In this document: one piece after another, positions 1-8,261 of the stretch | How the letters are laid out: each line of letters starts with the position of its first letter | How positions within the stretch are numbered: the stretch's first letter is position 1 | From: Xanthomonas indica | GTDB taxonomy: Bacteria > Pseudomonadota > Gammaproteobacteria > Xanthomonadales > Xanthomonadaceae | Assembly (NCBI RefSeq): GCF_040529045.1 | Contig: NZ_CP131914.1 | Coordinates: 976,501-1,040,500 of the forward strand | Length of the DNA stretch: 64,000 bases | Direction: 5' to 3' | Made by a program: the position numbers and the translations under genes | Notes under the pieces: generated by a model | Told to the model about the DNA's origin: nothing | Seen by the model: the letters and a program-made list of their open reading frames with translations, nothing else | The model's database searches: none

Positions 1-470
1 ATGGCCGAGGTGCCGCTGGCCACCGCACCGTCGCCCATGGCGATGGCGGCGCTGTCCGATGCCACGGTGTGGTGGCCGATGGCGATGGCGAAGGCGCCGG
101 AGGCATCGGCGCGTGCGCCCATCGCCACCGCGCGCAAGCCGGCGGCGCTGGCGTAGTCGCTGCCGTCGTTCAGCCCTTCGGCCAGGAAGTAGTGGGTGGT
201 GTTCTGGCTGCCCGGTTGCACGTCCTGGGCGGTGGCGTCCTGCGGCGTGGTGTCGGCGGCGTCAGCGCTGTCGGTCTCGGCGCCGAGGTTTGCGGCGCCG
301 GTAGCGCGTTGTGGCGTCTGCGCGGCCGCGGCGGCGAAGGCGCTGGCGGGCAGGCTCAGCGCGAGCAGCAACGCGGCGGTCAACAATCGGTCAGACGCCT
401 GCGGGAGGATGGACGAGGACGACGACAGCGGGCGCGCACCGGCGCGCAGGGCGTTGGGCAGAAAAGGCAT
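1..470 (-). CDS. YadA-like trimeric autotransporter adhesin, N-terminal part (cut by window edge)
   Basis: Reading leftward from the ATG at 470 gives 156 residues with no stop before the window edge. The first ~47 residues form a long signal sequence: Arg-containing start, Ser run, then hydrophobic LLTAALLLALSLPASAFA. After a linker rich in Ala, Thr and Asp come YadA head (Hep_Hag) repeats: AVAMGARADASGAFAIAIG, then AIAMGDGAVASGTSA. Such repeats build left-handed beta-roll heads of trimeric adhesins (XadA class in Xanthomonas), secreted by type Vc autotransport and used in surface attachment. The C-terminal beta-barrel anchor would lie outside the window, so full length and intactness are unknown. 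The family call is strong; the specific paralogue is not. Confidence 0.8.
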   Translation of the reverse strand, partial: MPFLPNALRAGARPLSSSSSILPQASDRLLTAALLLALSLPASAFAAAAAQTPQRATGAANLGAETDSADAADTTPQDATAQDVQPGSQNTTHYFLAEGLNDGSDYASAAGLRAVAMGARADASGAFAIAIGHHTVASDSAAIAMGDGAVASGTSA

Positions 471-582
471 GGTCGGTTCCGGGGCTGGGGCCGGGAGCGT
501 CGTCCCGACAACGAGTCAGGCCCGATTAAGGCCGCAAGCCCTGCGGCCCTTCAATGCACGCAGATTCACCGCTTCCTCACGG

Positions 583-588
583 TAGACT
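583..588 (+). promoter_or_regulatory. candidate -10 element (TAGACT) for the histidine kinase gene
   Basis: TAGACT ends 7 nt before the ATG at 596, so a transcript started at the usual distance would begin at or next to the start codon. No convincing -35 hexamer is seen. It argues for the 596 start over the in-frame ATG at 554. The same arrangement recurs at 7285, 23056 and 31993. Inferred only. Confidence 0.35.
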
Positions 589-595
589 CACCGTC

Positions 596-2008
596 ATGGG
601 AGTCCGGGTGAGATGGGGTGCGCACGCTCCGCCGGTCGCGCTCGCCGCGCGGCTGTGGCGGCGCCTCTCGCTGTGGCTGCGCCGGGTGCCGATCGCCGAC
701 CCGCTGGACCGGCGCAACGCGCCGGCGCTGCAGGTGCTGTTCGTGTTCCTGGGCAGCGAGATTCCGCTCAACAAGCTCTATCACCTGCTGACCGCACCGC
801 GCATCGAGATGGGCACGGTGCAACTGGCGGTGGACGTCGGCACCGATGCGGCGATCGCCGCGGCGGCCTGGGCCGCGGTCTGGATGATCCGCCGCGGCCT
901 GCTGAAACACGCCACGGCCATGTTCATCGCGGTGGTGCTGTGCTCGGCGGTCGCCGCCAACCTGGCGTTCGGCTACCAGCTGCAGGCCTTCGATCCGTAT
1001 CCGATGATGATGCTGACCCTGGCCGCGCTGGTGATCGGGCGCCGTGCGCTGTGGCTGGTCTACCTGTGCATCCCGCTGATCTTCTGGCTGGGCATGGAAA
1101 GCCCCTGGGGCCAGGACCCGCACGGCACCCGCAGCCCGTTCCAGAACCTGCCCTCGCTGGCGCTGAGCTACCTGATGATCACCCTGGTGCTGGACCGCAC
1201 CGTCGCGGCGCTGCGCGAGAGCCTGTGGCGTGCGCGGCGCAGCGCCGCGCGCCTGCGCGTGGAGATGCGCGAACGCGCCCAGGCGCAGCAGCGCCTGCTG
1301 CATCTGCAGAAGATCGAGCTGGTGGAACAGCTGGCCAGCGGTGTGTCGCACGACTTCAACAACATCCTCAGTGCGATCCTCGGCTACACCGAGCAACGCC
1401 ACTGCGTGCACGAACTGGACTATCACCCGCCGCGCGATGCGCTGGTGCTGGCCGAGGCGTTGGAAGGCGTGGCGCTGGCCGCGCACCGCGGCGTGGCGGT
1501 CAGCCGCAAGCTGCTCAGCTTCAGTCGCCGCGAGGCCAGCGTGCCCGAGCGCTTCGACGCTGGCGAAGCGCTGCGCAGCCTGCAGCCGATGCTGCGGCAA
1601 CTGTTGGGCGCCACCGTGCAGGTGCGCCTGGACCTCACCGCCGACCCGGCACCGGTGTTCCTGGACCGCAGCCGCTTCGACCTGGCGCTGCTCAACTTCG
1701 CCGCCAACGCGCGCGATGCGATGCCTGGCGGCGGCGGTTTTTCGCTGCAGCTGCGCCGCGACGGCGAGGCCATCGCCATCGCCATCGCCGATACCGGCGT
1801 GGGCATGAGCGAGGCGGTGCAACGGCACATCTTCGAGCCGTTCTTCACCACCAAGCCGGCCGGGCAGGGCACCGGGCTGGGCCTGGCGGTGGCCTTGGAG
1901 ATGGCGCAACAGGCGCAGGGCAGCCTGCAGGTGCGCAGCACGCCCGGCGCCGGCACCTGCTTCGTGCTGCGCCTGCCGCTGGCCGGGCTCAGCGCTCCTG
2001 CGGCATGA
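596..2008 (+). CDS. membrane-bound sensor histidine kinase
   Basis: This 470-residue protein (from ATG 596; an upstream ATG at 554 is possible) has about five hydrophobic segments between residues 40 and 200 and no recognisable periplasmic sensor domain. A short coiled linker follows, then a kinase core: H box SHDFNNILSAILGY with phosphoacceptor His near residue 252, N box NFAANARDAM, G1 box DTGVGMS, F box FEPFFTTKP and G2 box GTGLGLAVA. The HDFNN form is typical of the NtrB/PAS-kinase group rather than OmpR-partner kinases. Its 3' end overlaps by 20 bp the 3' end of a response-regulator gene on the opposite strand, which may be its partner despite the convergent layout. The signal sensed cannot be told. 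Confidence 0.85.
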   Translation: MGVRVRWGAHAPPVALAARLWRRLSLWLRRVPIADPLDRRNAPALQVLFVFLGSEIPLNKLYHLLTAPRIEMGTVQLAVDVGTDAAIAAAAWAAVWMIRRGLLKHATAMFIAVVLCSAVAANLAFGYQLQAFDPYPMMMLTLAALVIGRRALWLVYLCIPLIFWLGMESPWGQDPHGTRSPFQNLPSLALSYLMITLVLDRTVAALRESLWRARRSAARLRVEMRERAQAQQRLLHLQKIELVEQLASGVSHDFNNILSAILGYTEQRHCVHELDYHPPRDALVLAEALEGVALAAHRGVAVSRKLLSFSRREASVPERFDAGEALRSLQPMLRQLLGATVQVRLDLTADPAPVFLDRSRFDLALLNFAANARDAMPGGGGFSLQLRRDGEAIAIAIADTGVGMSEAVQRHIFEPFFTTKPAGQGTGLGLAVALEMAQQAQGSLQVRSTPGAGTCFVLRLPLAGLSAPAA

Positions 2009-2756
2009 GCAGATAGCCTTCGCCGCGCACCGCGCGCAATGGCAGCGCGCTGCCGGTGCGCTCGTGCACTTTCTGCCGCAAGCGGTGCAGCAACGCGTCC
2101 AGCCGGTGCGGGTCGATCTCCAGCCCGGCATTGCCGCCGAGCATGCCGATCAGCGCATCGCGGCTGACCAGCCGCCCGCGTGCCTGCCACAGGCTCTGCA
2201 GCACCTTGCGCTCGGAGGCGGTCAACGGCACCGCCTGCCCGTCCGGCGCGAACAGGCACCAACCGTCGTCCTGCAACTGCCATTCCTCGCTGGCCGGCGC
2301 CGCCGGCCGCTGCATGCGCCGGGCCACGCTGAACAGGGTGGCGGCGAGGATCTCGATCTGCACGGGTTTGATCAGGTAGGCATCGGCGCCCTGGACCAGC
2401 CCGCGCACCAGATCCGGCTGCTCGCCGCGGCCGCTGAGGATGACGATGCCCAGCCCGGGGCGGCGTGCCTGCAGTTGCTGGGTCAGGGTGAAGCCGTCGC
2501 TGTCGGGCAGGCCGATGTCGAGCACGATCAGGTCGAAACGCTGCGCCTCCAGCGCCGCCCACAGGGCTTGCGCGGTGCGCAGCGGCGTCGCCTCGAAACC
2601 GTGCCGCAGCAAGCCCGGCAGCAGCACGCGGTCGCGCAGCACATCGTCGTCCTCCAGCAACGCCACCCGCAGCGGGGTGTTGGCGGCGGCGGCGAACGGG
2701 GGCGGGGTGGGATCGGGAACGCGGCTCACGAGGCGGAATCGGCGAAGGGACGGCAT
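1989..2756 (-). CDS. OmpR/PhoB-family response regulator
   Basis: The protein has 255 residues: a receiver domain at about residues 28-140 with acidic pocket LLEDDD, phosphoacceptor Asp80 in VLDIGLP, and Lys in LIKPVQ, followed by a winged-helix DNA-binding domain (residues ~165-250) ending in the usual RGEGYLL wing. The first 27 residues are a Pro/Ala-rich leader, so the true start may be an internal site nearer NTPLRVALLEDD. It is convergent with the kinase gene at 596-2008 and shares 20 bp of coding sequence with it. Adjacency makes it the natural partner, but kinase and regulator are separately transcribed. Targets are unknown. Confidence 0.85.
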   Translation of the reverse strand: MPSLRRFRLVSRVPDPTPPPFAAAANTPLRVALLEDDDVLRDRVLLPGLLRHGFEATPLRTAQALWAALEAQRFDLIVLDIGLPDSDGFTLTQQLQARRPGLGIVILSGRGEQPDLVRGLVQGADAYLIKPVQIEILAATLFSVARRMQRPAAPASEEWQLQDDGWCLFAPDGQAVPLTASERKVLQSLWQARGRLVSRDALIGMLGGNAGLEIDPHRLDALLHRLRQKVHERTGSALPLRAVRGEGYLLMPQER

Positions 2757-2970
2757 TCCTCACGGAGCAGCGTGCGGCGCGCAGGACGCCGTGATCGCTG
2801 AGCATCCTGCCGCGTCCCGGACAGTAGCCAGTTTCCTGCGGGCTTTCAATGCGCGCGGCAACGCTTCAGCGGCCGCGTCGGCCCGGGCTTGCGTTGCCGC
2901 CGCACGCGCCCAAGATAGGAGGGCGTCGCGCCATCGTGCGCGCGTCTCCACCACGACCGGGATCTTCACG

Positions 2971-3852
2971 ATGTCGCAGTTGCTGCAGGATCACGCCGCG
3001 TCCGCGCAGGCCGCGTCTTCCGCGCTGGAAGCGTTCGTCGAGCGCCATCGGCGCCTGTTCGTGCTGACCGGCGCCGGCTGCAGCACCGACTCGGGCATTC
3101 CCGACTACCGCGATGCCGCCGGCGACTGGAAGCGTGCGCAGCCGGTGACCTACCAGGCCTTCATGGGCGAGTTGGCGACGCGGCAGCGCTACTGGGCGCG
3201 CAGCCTGCTCGGCTGGCCGCGCTTCGGCCACGCCCGGCCCAATTCCACCCATGCCGCGCTGGCGCAGCTGGAAGCGCGCGGCCAGGTCGACGTACTGCTG
3301 ACCCAGAACGTGGACGGCCTGCACCAGGCCGCCGGCAGCCGCGCCACCATCGACCTGCACGGGCGCCTGGACGTGGTGCGCTGCATGGGCTGCGAGCGGC
3401 GCATGCCGCGCGAGGCGTTCCAGCAGCACCTGCTGCAGCACAACCCGCAGTGGGCGACGTTGCAGGCCGCGCCGGCGCCCGACGGCGACGCCGACCTGGA
3501 CGGCGAGGATTTCGCCAGCTTCGTGGTGCCGGCCTGCGCGCACTGCGGCGGCGTGCTGAAGCCGGACGTGGTGTTCTTCGGCGAGAACGTGCCGCGCGAG
3601 CGCGTGGCCAGCGCGTTCGCGCACCTGCAACGCGCCGACGCGGTGCTGGTGGTCGGTTCGTCGCTGATGGTCTATTCCGGTTTTCGCTTCGTGCAGGCGG
3701 CGGCCAAGGCCGGCCTGCCGATCGCCGCGGTCAACCTGGGCCGCACCCGCGGCGACGACCTGCTGAGCCTGAAGGTGGAGCAGCCCTGCGCGCAGGCGCT
3801 GGCGTTCCTGCTGCCGGCAACCGCGCGCGTTCCGAATCCCGGCACGAACTGA
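2971..3852 (+). CDS. Sir2-family NAD-dependent protein deacylase
   Basis: This 293-residue sirtuin would remove acyl groups from lysines using NAD+. All signatures are visible: NAD-binding GAGCSTDSGIPDYR near residue 34, TQNVDGLH near 111, catalytic His130 in DLHGRLD, a zinc ribbon with CMGC at 138-141 and CAHC at 189-192, and GSSLMVYSGFR for the C-terminal nucleotide site. An acidic insert (DGDADLDGED) lies between the zinc pairs. The pattern resembles class II (SIRT4-like) bacterial sirtuins rather than E. coli CobB. ATG 2971 is chosen because the region upstream in frame is low-complexity and overlaps the divergent regulator gene. It stands 87 bp before the next gene on the same strand. 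Confidence 0.9.
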   Translation: MSQLLQDHAASAQAASSALEAFVERHRRLFVLTGAGCSTDSGIPDYRDAAGDWKRAQPVTYQAFMGELATRQRYWARSLLGWPRFGHARPNSTHAALAQLEARGQVDVLLTQNVDGLHQAAGSRATIDLHGRLDVVRCMGCERRMPREAFQQHLLQHNPQWATLQAAPAPDGDADLDGEDFASFVVPACAHCGGVLKPDVVFFGENVPRERVASAFAHLQRADAVLVVGSSLMVYSGFRFVQAAAKAGLPIAAVNLGRTRGDDLLSLKVEQPCAQALAFLLPATARVPNPGTN

Positions 3853-3939
3853 TCCACCGGCAGTGGTTGATCGCGCTGCGCGGCAGGAGTGCAATGGCTG
3901 CCTCCCGCGCCGCGCGCGGCGTTTCCACGGATCCGCATC

Positions 3940-5037
3940 GTGAGTCAGTTGTTCTCGCCCCTCGCACTGGGGCCGCTGTCGTTGTCCAACCGCATCGTGA
4001 TCGCGCCGATGTGCCAGTACTCGGCCGAGGACGGCCGTGCCAGCGATTGGCACACCCAGCACCTGGGCCAACTGGCCCAATCCGGCGCTGGTTTGCTGAT
4101 CCTGGAAGCGACGGCGGTGGAGCCGCGCGGGCGCATCAGCTACGGCGACCTGGGCCTGTGGGACGACGCCACCGAGGCGGCGCTGGACACAGTGCTGCGC
4201 GCCGTGCGGCGCTGGTCGCCGATGCCGCTGGGCATCCAGCTCGCGCATGCCGGGCGCAAGGCGTCCACGCACAAGCCCTGGGACGGCGGCGGCGCGATCG
4301 CGCCCGACCAGCCGAACGGCTGGCAGACCGTGGCGCCGTCGGCGCAGCCGTTCGCCGCCGACGGCGTGCCGCCGCAGGCGCTGGACCAGGCCGGCATCGA
4401 CGCCATCGTCGAGGCGTTCGTGGCGTCGGCGCGGCGCGCCGAACGCCTCGGCTTCGCGCTGATCGAACTGCACGCCGCACACGGTTACCTGCTGCACCAG
4501 TTCCTGTCGCCGCTGAGCAACCAGCGCGACGATGCCTACGGCGGCAGCCTGGAGAACCGCATGCGCCTGCTGCTGCGCGTGCATGCGGCGGTGCGCGCCG
4601 CGGTGGCGCCTGGCATCGCGGTGGGCGTGCGTATCTCCGCCACCGACTGGGTCGACGGCGGTTGGGACCTGGCGCAGAGCGAAGCGCTGGCGCAGGCGCT
4701 GCAGGCGCAGGGTTGCGATTACCTGCACGTGTCCAGCGGCGGGCTCGACCGGCGTCAGCGCATCCCGGTGGCGCCCGGCTACCAGGTGCCGTTCGCCGAG
4801 GCCTTGCACCGCGCGGTGCGGATGCCGGTGATCGCGGTCGGCCTGATCACCGAGCCGCAGCAGGCCGAGGCCATCCTCGCCGAGGACCGCGCCGATGCCA
4901 TCGCGCTGGCCCGCGGCATCCTCTACGATCCACGCTGGCCGTGGCACGCGGCCGCCGCGCTGGGCGCGCGGTTGCGCCCGTCGCCGCAATACCTGCGTTG
5001 CGAGCCGCATGCGGCGCGCGGCGTGTTCGACGCCTGA
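3940..5037 (+). CDS. NADH:flavin oxidoreductase, Old Yellow Enzyme (YqjM/XenA type)
   Basis: The 365-residue FMN TIM-barrel reductase would reduce activated C=C bonds of enals, enones or nitro compounds with NAD(P)H. The start SQLFSPLALGPLSLSNRI and the APMCQYSAEDG motif (Cys25, equivalent to the flavin-tuning Cys of YqjM/XenA) place it in the thermophilic-like OYE class. The substrate-binding pair is in ELHAAHGYLLHQF, followed by the family signature SPLSNQRDDAYGGSLENR, and ARGILYDPRWPWHAA closes the barrel. GTG 3940 is preferred over ATG 3889 because homologues begin just there. It is followed after 54 bp by another oxidoreductase gene, perhaps co-transcribed. Confidence 0.9.
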   Translation: MSQLFSPLALGPLSLSNRIVIAPMCQYSAEDGRASDWHTQHLGQLAQSGAGLLILEATAVEPRGRISYGDLGLWDDATEAALDTVLRAVRRWSPMPLGIQLAHAGRKASTHKPWDGGGAIAPDQPNGWQTVAPSAQPFAADGVPPQALDQAGIDAIVEAFVASARRAERLGFALIELHAAHGYLLHQFLSPLSNQRDDAYGGSLENRMRLLLRVHAAVRAAVAPGIAVGVRISATDWVDGGWDLAQSEALAQALQAQGCDYLHVSSGGLDRRQRIPVAPGYQVPFAEALHRAVRMPVIAVGLITEPQQAEAILAEDRADAIALARGILYDPRWPWHAAAALGARLRPSPQYLRCEPHAARGVFDA

Positions 5038-5091
5038 CCGACGCGCCGCACGGTTGGCGGCCTCCACTTCGATTTCTTCAGGGAGCATGCA

Positions 5092-5970
5092 ATGACGACG
5101 ATTGGATTTCTCGGCCTGGGCACGATGGGCCAGCCGATCGCGCTCAACCTGCTGCGCGCCGGCCACGCACTGACAGTGTGGAACCGCAGCGCCGCGGCGG
5201 CGCAGCCCCTGCTCGAGGCCGGCGCACAGCAGGCCGCGCAACCGGCCGATGCGGTGCGCGGGCCGGTGTTGTTCTCGATGCTGGCCGACGACACCGCGGT
5301 GCGCGAGACCCTGCTCGAGCGCGGTGCACTGGACGCGCTCACCGCCGGCAGCGTGCACGTCAACATGGCCACGATTTCGGTGGCGTTGGCGCGTGAGCTG
5401 CACGCGCTGCATGCCGAGCGCGGTGTCGCCTACCTGGCGATGCCGGTGCTGGGGCGGGTCGAGGTGGCCGCGGCCGGCCAGCTCAACCTGCTTGCCGCCG
5501 GCGACGCCGCGGCCCTGGCGCGGGTGCAGCCCTTGCTCGATGTCATCGGGCGCAAGACCTGGTATTTCGGCGCCGCACCGGAACAGGCCAACGCGGTCAA
5601 GCTCGCCGCCAACCTGTGCCTGGCCAGCGCCATCGGCACCATGGCCGAGGCGTCGGCGCTGGTGCGCGGGCACGGCGTGGACGCGGCCGACTTCCTCGAC
5701 ATGCTCACCAGCACCGTGTTCGCCGCACCGGCCTACCAGACCTACGGCGGCATGATCGCCGAGCAGCGCTACAGCCCGGCCGGCTTCAAGGCCACGCTGG
5801 GCCTGAAGGACGTGCGCCTGGCGCTGAATGCCGGCGAGACCCGGCACGTGCCGATGCCGCTGGCGGCGGTACTGCGCGACGCCTTCATCGAGGCGATCGC
5901 GCACGGCGACGGCGAACTGGACTGGGCGGCGCTGGCCAAGGTCGCCGCGCGCCGCGCCGGCCAGGCCTGA
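5092..5970 (+). CDS. NAD(P)-dependent oxidoreductase, 3-hydroxyisobutyrate dehydrogenase family
   Basis: This 292-residue beta-hydroxyacid dehydrogenase has an N-terminal Rossmann fold with GFLGLGTMGQPIA at residues 4-16, and a helical C-terminal domain. The catalytic lysine is in NAVKLAANLCLA near residue 168. NRSA after the second beta strand, with Arg, suggests NADP(H) preference. Such enzymes reduce or oxidise small 3-hydroxy acids or semialdehydes (glyoxylate, succinic semialdehyde, 3-hydroxyisobutyrate); the exact substrate cannot be decided. A GGAG-type ribosome site precedes ATG 5092. It probably shares a transcript with the flavin oxidoreductase upstream. Confidence 0.85.
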   Translation: MTTIGFLGLGTMGQPIALNLLRAGHALTVWNRSAAAAQPLLEAGAQQAAQPADAVRGPVLFSMLADDTAVRETLLERGALDALTAGSVHVNMATISVALARELHALHAERGVAYLAMPVLGRVEVAAAGQLNLLAAGDAAALARVQPLLDVIGRKTWYFGAAPEQANAVKLAANLCLASAIGTMAEASALVRGHGVDAADFLDMLTSTVFAAPAYQTYGGMIAEQRYSPAGFKATLGLKDVRLALNAGETRHVPMPLAAVLRDAFIEAIAHGDGELDWAALAKVAARRAGQA

Positions 5971-6093
5971 GCGGCGCCGGCGGATCTTCAGCGGACCTTG
6001 GCGGCGCCTGCGGCACACTGCGTGCCCGCTTGAGCCTGGCGCGCGCTTGCCGCTAAGGTGCGGCGATTTGCTGGCGCATCACAGGAGGATGCC

Positions 6094-6534
6094 ATGAGTC
6101 CGAATTCGTCCGATCCCGGCGACAGAGTGCCGATCCAGCCGCCGCGCGCGGTGGTGCGCGAGGCCGTGCCCGGGCCCGATCATCCGGACCATCCCGACCA
6201 CCTGCTGTACGCGCAGATCCGCGAGGGCGTGCATGCATTGGACGCGGCCTGCGGCCGCGCGCCGGACGCGATCAGCGAGCGCATGGTGGCGCGGCTGCTG
6301 CCGCTGGCCAAGGAATACGGCTTCGACCAGGTCGACCACGTGGTGCTCAGCCGCGAGATCGGCGACGTGGAGGATGGCGAGAACGTGTTCCTGGTGCGCG
6401 GCGACCTGGACGATCCGGCGCACCTGCGCGCGCACATCACCACCCACGAAGCGGTCGGCATGTCGGTGGAGGATTCATTGGCGCGCCTGGAAAAGGTCAA
6501 TCGCCGCCTCGCCCTGCGCCTGCGCCCGGAGTGA
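6094..6534 (+). CDS. stand-alone XVIPCD-domain protein (candidate type IV secretion effector or adaptor)
   Basis: The 146-residue protein begins after a perfect AGGAGG at 6083-6088. Residues ~28-140 match the XVIPCD, the domain that directs Xanthomonas killer type IV effectors to the VirD4 coupling protein: DHPDHLLYAQIREGVHALD, then GFDQVDHVVLS (the conserved 'GL..IDHV..S' motif), VFLVRGDLDDPAHLRAHI and AVGMSVEDSLARLE. Known X-Tfe effectors carry this domain at the C-terminus after a toxic domain. Here nothing toxic precedes it, only a ~27-residue Pro-rich leader, and the usual Gln-rich tail is missing. No immunity gene or T4SS gene is adjacent. Domain assignment is by motif memory; effector function is not shown. 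Confidence 0.7.
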   Translation: MSPNSSDPGDRVPIQPPRAVVREAVPGPDHPDHPDHLLYAQIREGVHALDAACGRAPDAISERMVARLLPLAKEYGFDQVDHVVLSREIGDVEDGENVFLVRGDLDDPAHLRAHITTHEAVGMSVEDSLARLEKVNRRLALRLRPE

Positions 6535-6597
6535 ACGCAGGCGAGTGAGCAACGTCCTGGATGCGGCGTCCGCCGCGACCGGATTCCAATACGGACA

Positions 6598-7225
6598 TGG
6601 CCGAGCCCCTCTCCCCCCGGGAGAGGGGTTGGGGTGAGGGTACGGGCGCACAGCGCACCCGGCGTGTTTCGACTGCACGAGGCTTCGCCCGCACCCTCAT
6701 CCGCCCCTTCGGGGCACCTTCTCCCGAGGGGAGAAGGGGAAGCCCGCTTCGGCCGGATGGCTCTAGCCTCTCTCCCCCCGGGAGAGGGGTTGGGGTGAGG
6801 GTACGGGCGCGCAGCGCACCCGGTGTGTTTCGACTGCGCGAGGCTTCGCCCGCACCCGCATCCGCCCCTTCGGTGCACCTTCTCCCGAGGGGAGAAGGAG
6901 AAGCCCGCTTCGGCTGGATGGCTCTAGCCCCTCTCCCACCGGGAGAGGGGTTGGGGTGAGGGTAGGGGCGCGCAGCGCACGCGGTGTTTCGATTGCACGA
7001 GGCTTCGCCCAAACCCTCATCCGCCCCTTCGGGGTACCTTCTCCCGAGGGGAGAAGGAGAAGCCCGCTTCGGCTGGATGGCTCTAGCCCCTCTCCCACCG
7101 GGAGAGGGGTTGGGGTGAGGGTACGGGCGCGCAGCGCACCCGGTGTGTGTTTCGACTGCGCGAGGCTTCGCCCGCACCCTCATCCGCTCCTTCGGGGCAC
7201 CTTCTCCCGATGGGAGAAGGATCGG
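6598..7225. repeat. four tandem ~160-bp palindrome-rich repeats
   Basis: The phrase CCTCTCCC..GGGAGAGGGGTT recurs at 6609, 6770, 6931 and 7090, giving periods of 161, 161 and 159 bp. Each unit holds two inverted repeats: one built on CTCTCCC/GGGAGAG and one on CCTTCTCCC/GGGAGAAGG, separated by a conserved spacer that includes GGTTGGGGTGAGGGTA and GAGGCTTCGCCC. The last copy is diverged at its right palindrome. The array fills the space between the XVIPCD gene and purU and has no coding content. It resembles intergenic repeats spread through Xanthomonas genomes, here amplified in tandem. Confidence 0.9.
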
Positions 7226-7249
7226 TCGTCGCTGCATGACATTGGCTGT

Positions 7250-7274
7250 CCCCAATCCCCAATCCCCAATCCCA
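7250..7274. repeat. CCCCAAT heptamer repeat
   Basis: Three direct copies of CCCCAAT-type heptamers. The same heptamers occur in the paired elements at 8159-8261 and 46371-46471 and singly at 16444-16478. This is a solo copy, lying just before the purU promoter region. Confidence 0.7.
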
Positions 7275-7284
7275 GCCTTTCCCC

Positions 7285-7290
7285 TATCAT
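7285..7290 (+). promoter_or_regulatory. candidate -10 element (TATCAT) for purU
   Basis: TATCAT ends 6 nt before the purU ATG at 7297, and no Shine-Dalgarno sequence fits in the gap. This would give a leaderless or near-leaderless mRNA. No clear -35 box is seen, since the heptamer repeat occupies that position. Confidence 0.35.
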
Positions 7291-7296
7291 CGGCGG

Positions 7297-8148
7297 ATGC
7301 GCCCCGACTACATCCTGACCCTGTCCTGCCCGGACCGTACCGGCATCGTCTACCGCGTCAGCGGCCTGCTGTTCGAGCACGGCTGCAACATCCTCGATGC
7401 GCAGCAGTTCGGCGACGAGGAAAGCGGCCGCTTCTTCCTGCGCGTGCACTTCGACGTGCCTGCCGACGGCGTCGTCGCCGCGGTGAAGTTGCAATTGGAA
7501 CCCCTAGCCGCCGACTACGCGATGGACTGGCAATTGCACGACGCACGTCGTCGTGCGCGCCTGCTGGTGCTGGTCAGCAAACAAGGCCACTGCCTCAACG
7601 ACCTGCTGTTCCGCGCGCACAGCCGGCAGCTGCGGGTGGACATCGCCGCGGTGGCCTCCAACCATCCCGATTTCGCCGCGCTGGCCGGCTCTTACGGCGT
7701 GCCGTTCCATCACCTGCCGGTGAGCGCCGCCAACCGTGCCGAACAGGAAGCGCAGCTGCTGGCGTTGGTCGAACGCGAACACATCGACCTGGTGGTGCTG
7801 GCCCGTTACATGCAGATCCTGTCGCCGACGCTGTGCGCGGCGCTGGCCGGCCGCGCGATCAACATCCACCACAGCTTCCTGCCCAGCTTCAAGGGCGCGC
7901 AGCCGTACCACCAGGCACACGCACGCGGGGTCAAGATCATCGGCGCCACCGCGCACTACGTCACCGGCGACCTGGACGAAGGCCCGATCATCGAGCAGGA
8001 CGTGGCCCGCGTGGACCACGCCATGACCCCGCGCGAGCTGGTGCGCCTGGGCAGCGACACCGAGTCGCAGGTGCTGGCCCGCGCCGTGCGCCGCCACGTC
8101 GAGCATCGCATCCTGCTCAACGGGCATCGGACGGTCGTGTTTCGGTGA
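7297..8148 (+). CDS. purU: formyltetrahydrofolate deformylase
   Basis: This 283-residue enzyme hydrolyses 10-formyl-THF to formate and THF, balancing one-carbon pools and supplying formate to PurT-dependent purine synthesis. Residues 1-80 form an ACT domain starting YILTLSCPDRTGIVYRVSG. Residues ~88-283 form the formyltransferase-like catalytic domain with VLVSKQGHCLNDLL, the INIHHSFLPSFKGA signature holding the catalytic Asn and His, and HYVTGDLDEGPIIEQD holding the catalytic Asp. Length matches E. coli PurU (280). It ends just before a paired heptamer repeat that separates it from the convergent regulator gene. Confidence 0.95.
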   Translation: MRPDYILTLSCPDRTGIVYRVSGLLFEHGCNILDAQQFGDEESGRFFLRVHFDVPADGVVAAVKLQLEPLAADYAMDWQLHDARRRARLLVLVSKQGHCLNDLLFRAHSRQLRVDIAAVASNHPDFAALAGSYGVPFHHLPVSAANRAEQEAQLLALVEREHIDLVVLARYMQILSPTLCAALAGRAINIHHSFLPSFKGAQPYHQAHARGVKIIGATAHYVTGDLDEGPIIEQDVARVDHAMTPRELVRLGSDTESQVLARAVRRHVEHRILLNGHRTVVFR

Positions 8149-8158
8149 GGCCGGGAGT

Positions 8159-8261
8159 GGGGATTCGGGATTGGGGATTCGCCAAAGCCGGCAGCGCTGC
8201 AATCGCAACGGTGATCAGCCAAGCCGCTGTTGCGAATCCCGAATCCCGAATCCCCAATCAC
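8159..8261. repeat. paired inverted GGGATTC-heptamer element
   Basis: The left arm GGGGATTCGGGATTGGGG (8159) faces a right arm of GAATCCC repeats (8232-8261) across ~50 bp, able to fold as a long hairpin between two convergent genes. The right arm runs into the 3' end of the regulator gene. Arms and part of the core (AGCCGCTGTTGCGAATCCC) resemble the element at 46371-46471, so this is a dispersed repeat family and perhaps a bidirectional terminator. Confidence 0.75.

Noticed and set aside
6598..7225. CRISPR array
   Set aside because: The period is ~160 bp, the spacers are as conserved as the palindromes, and no cas gene is present.
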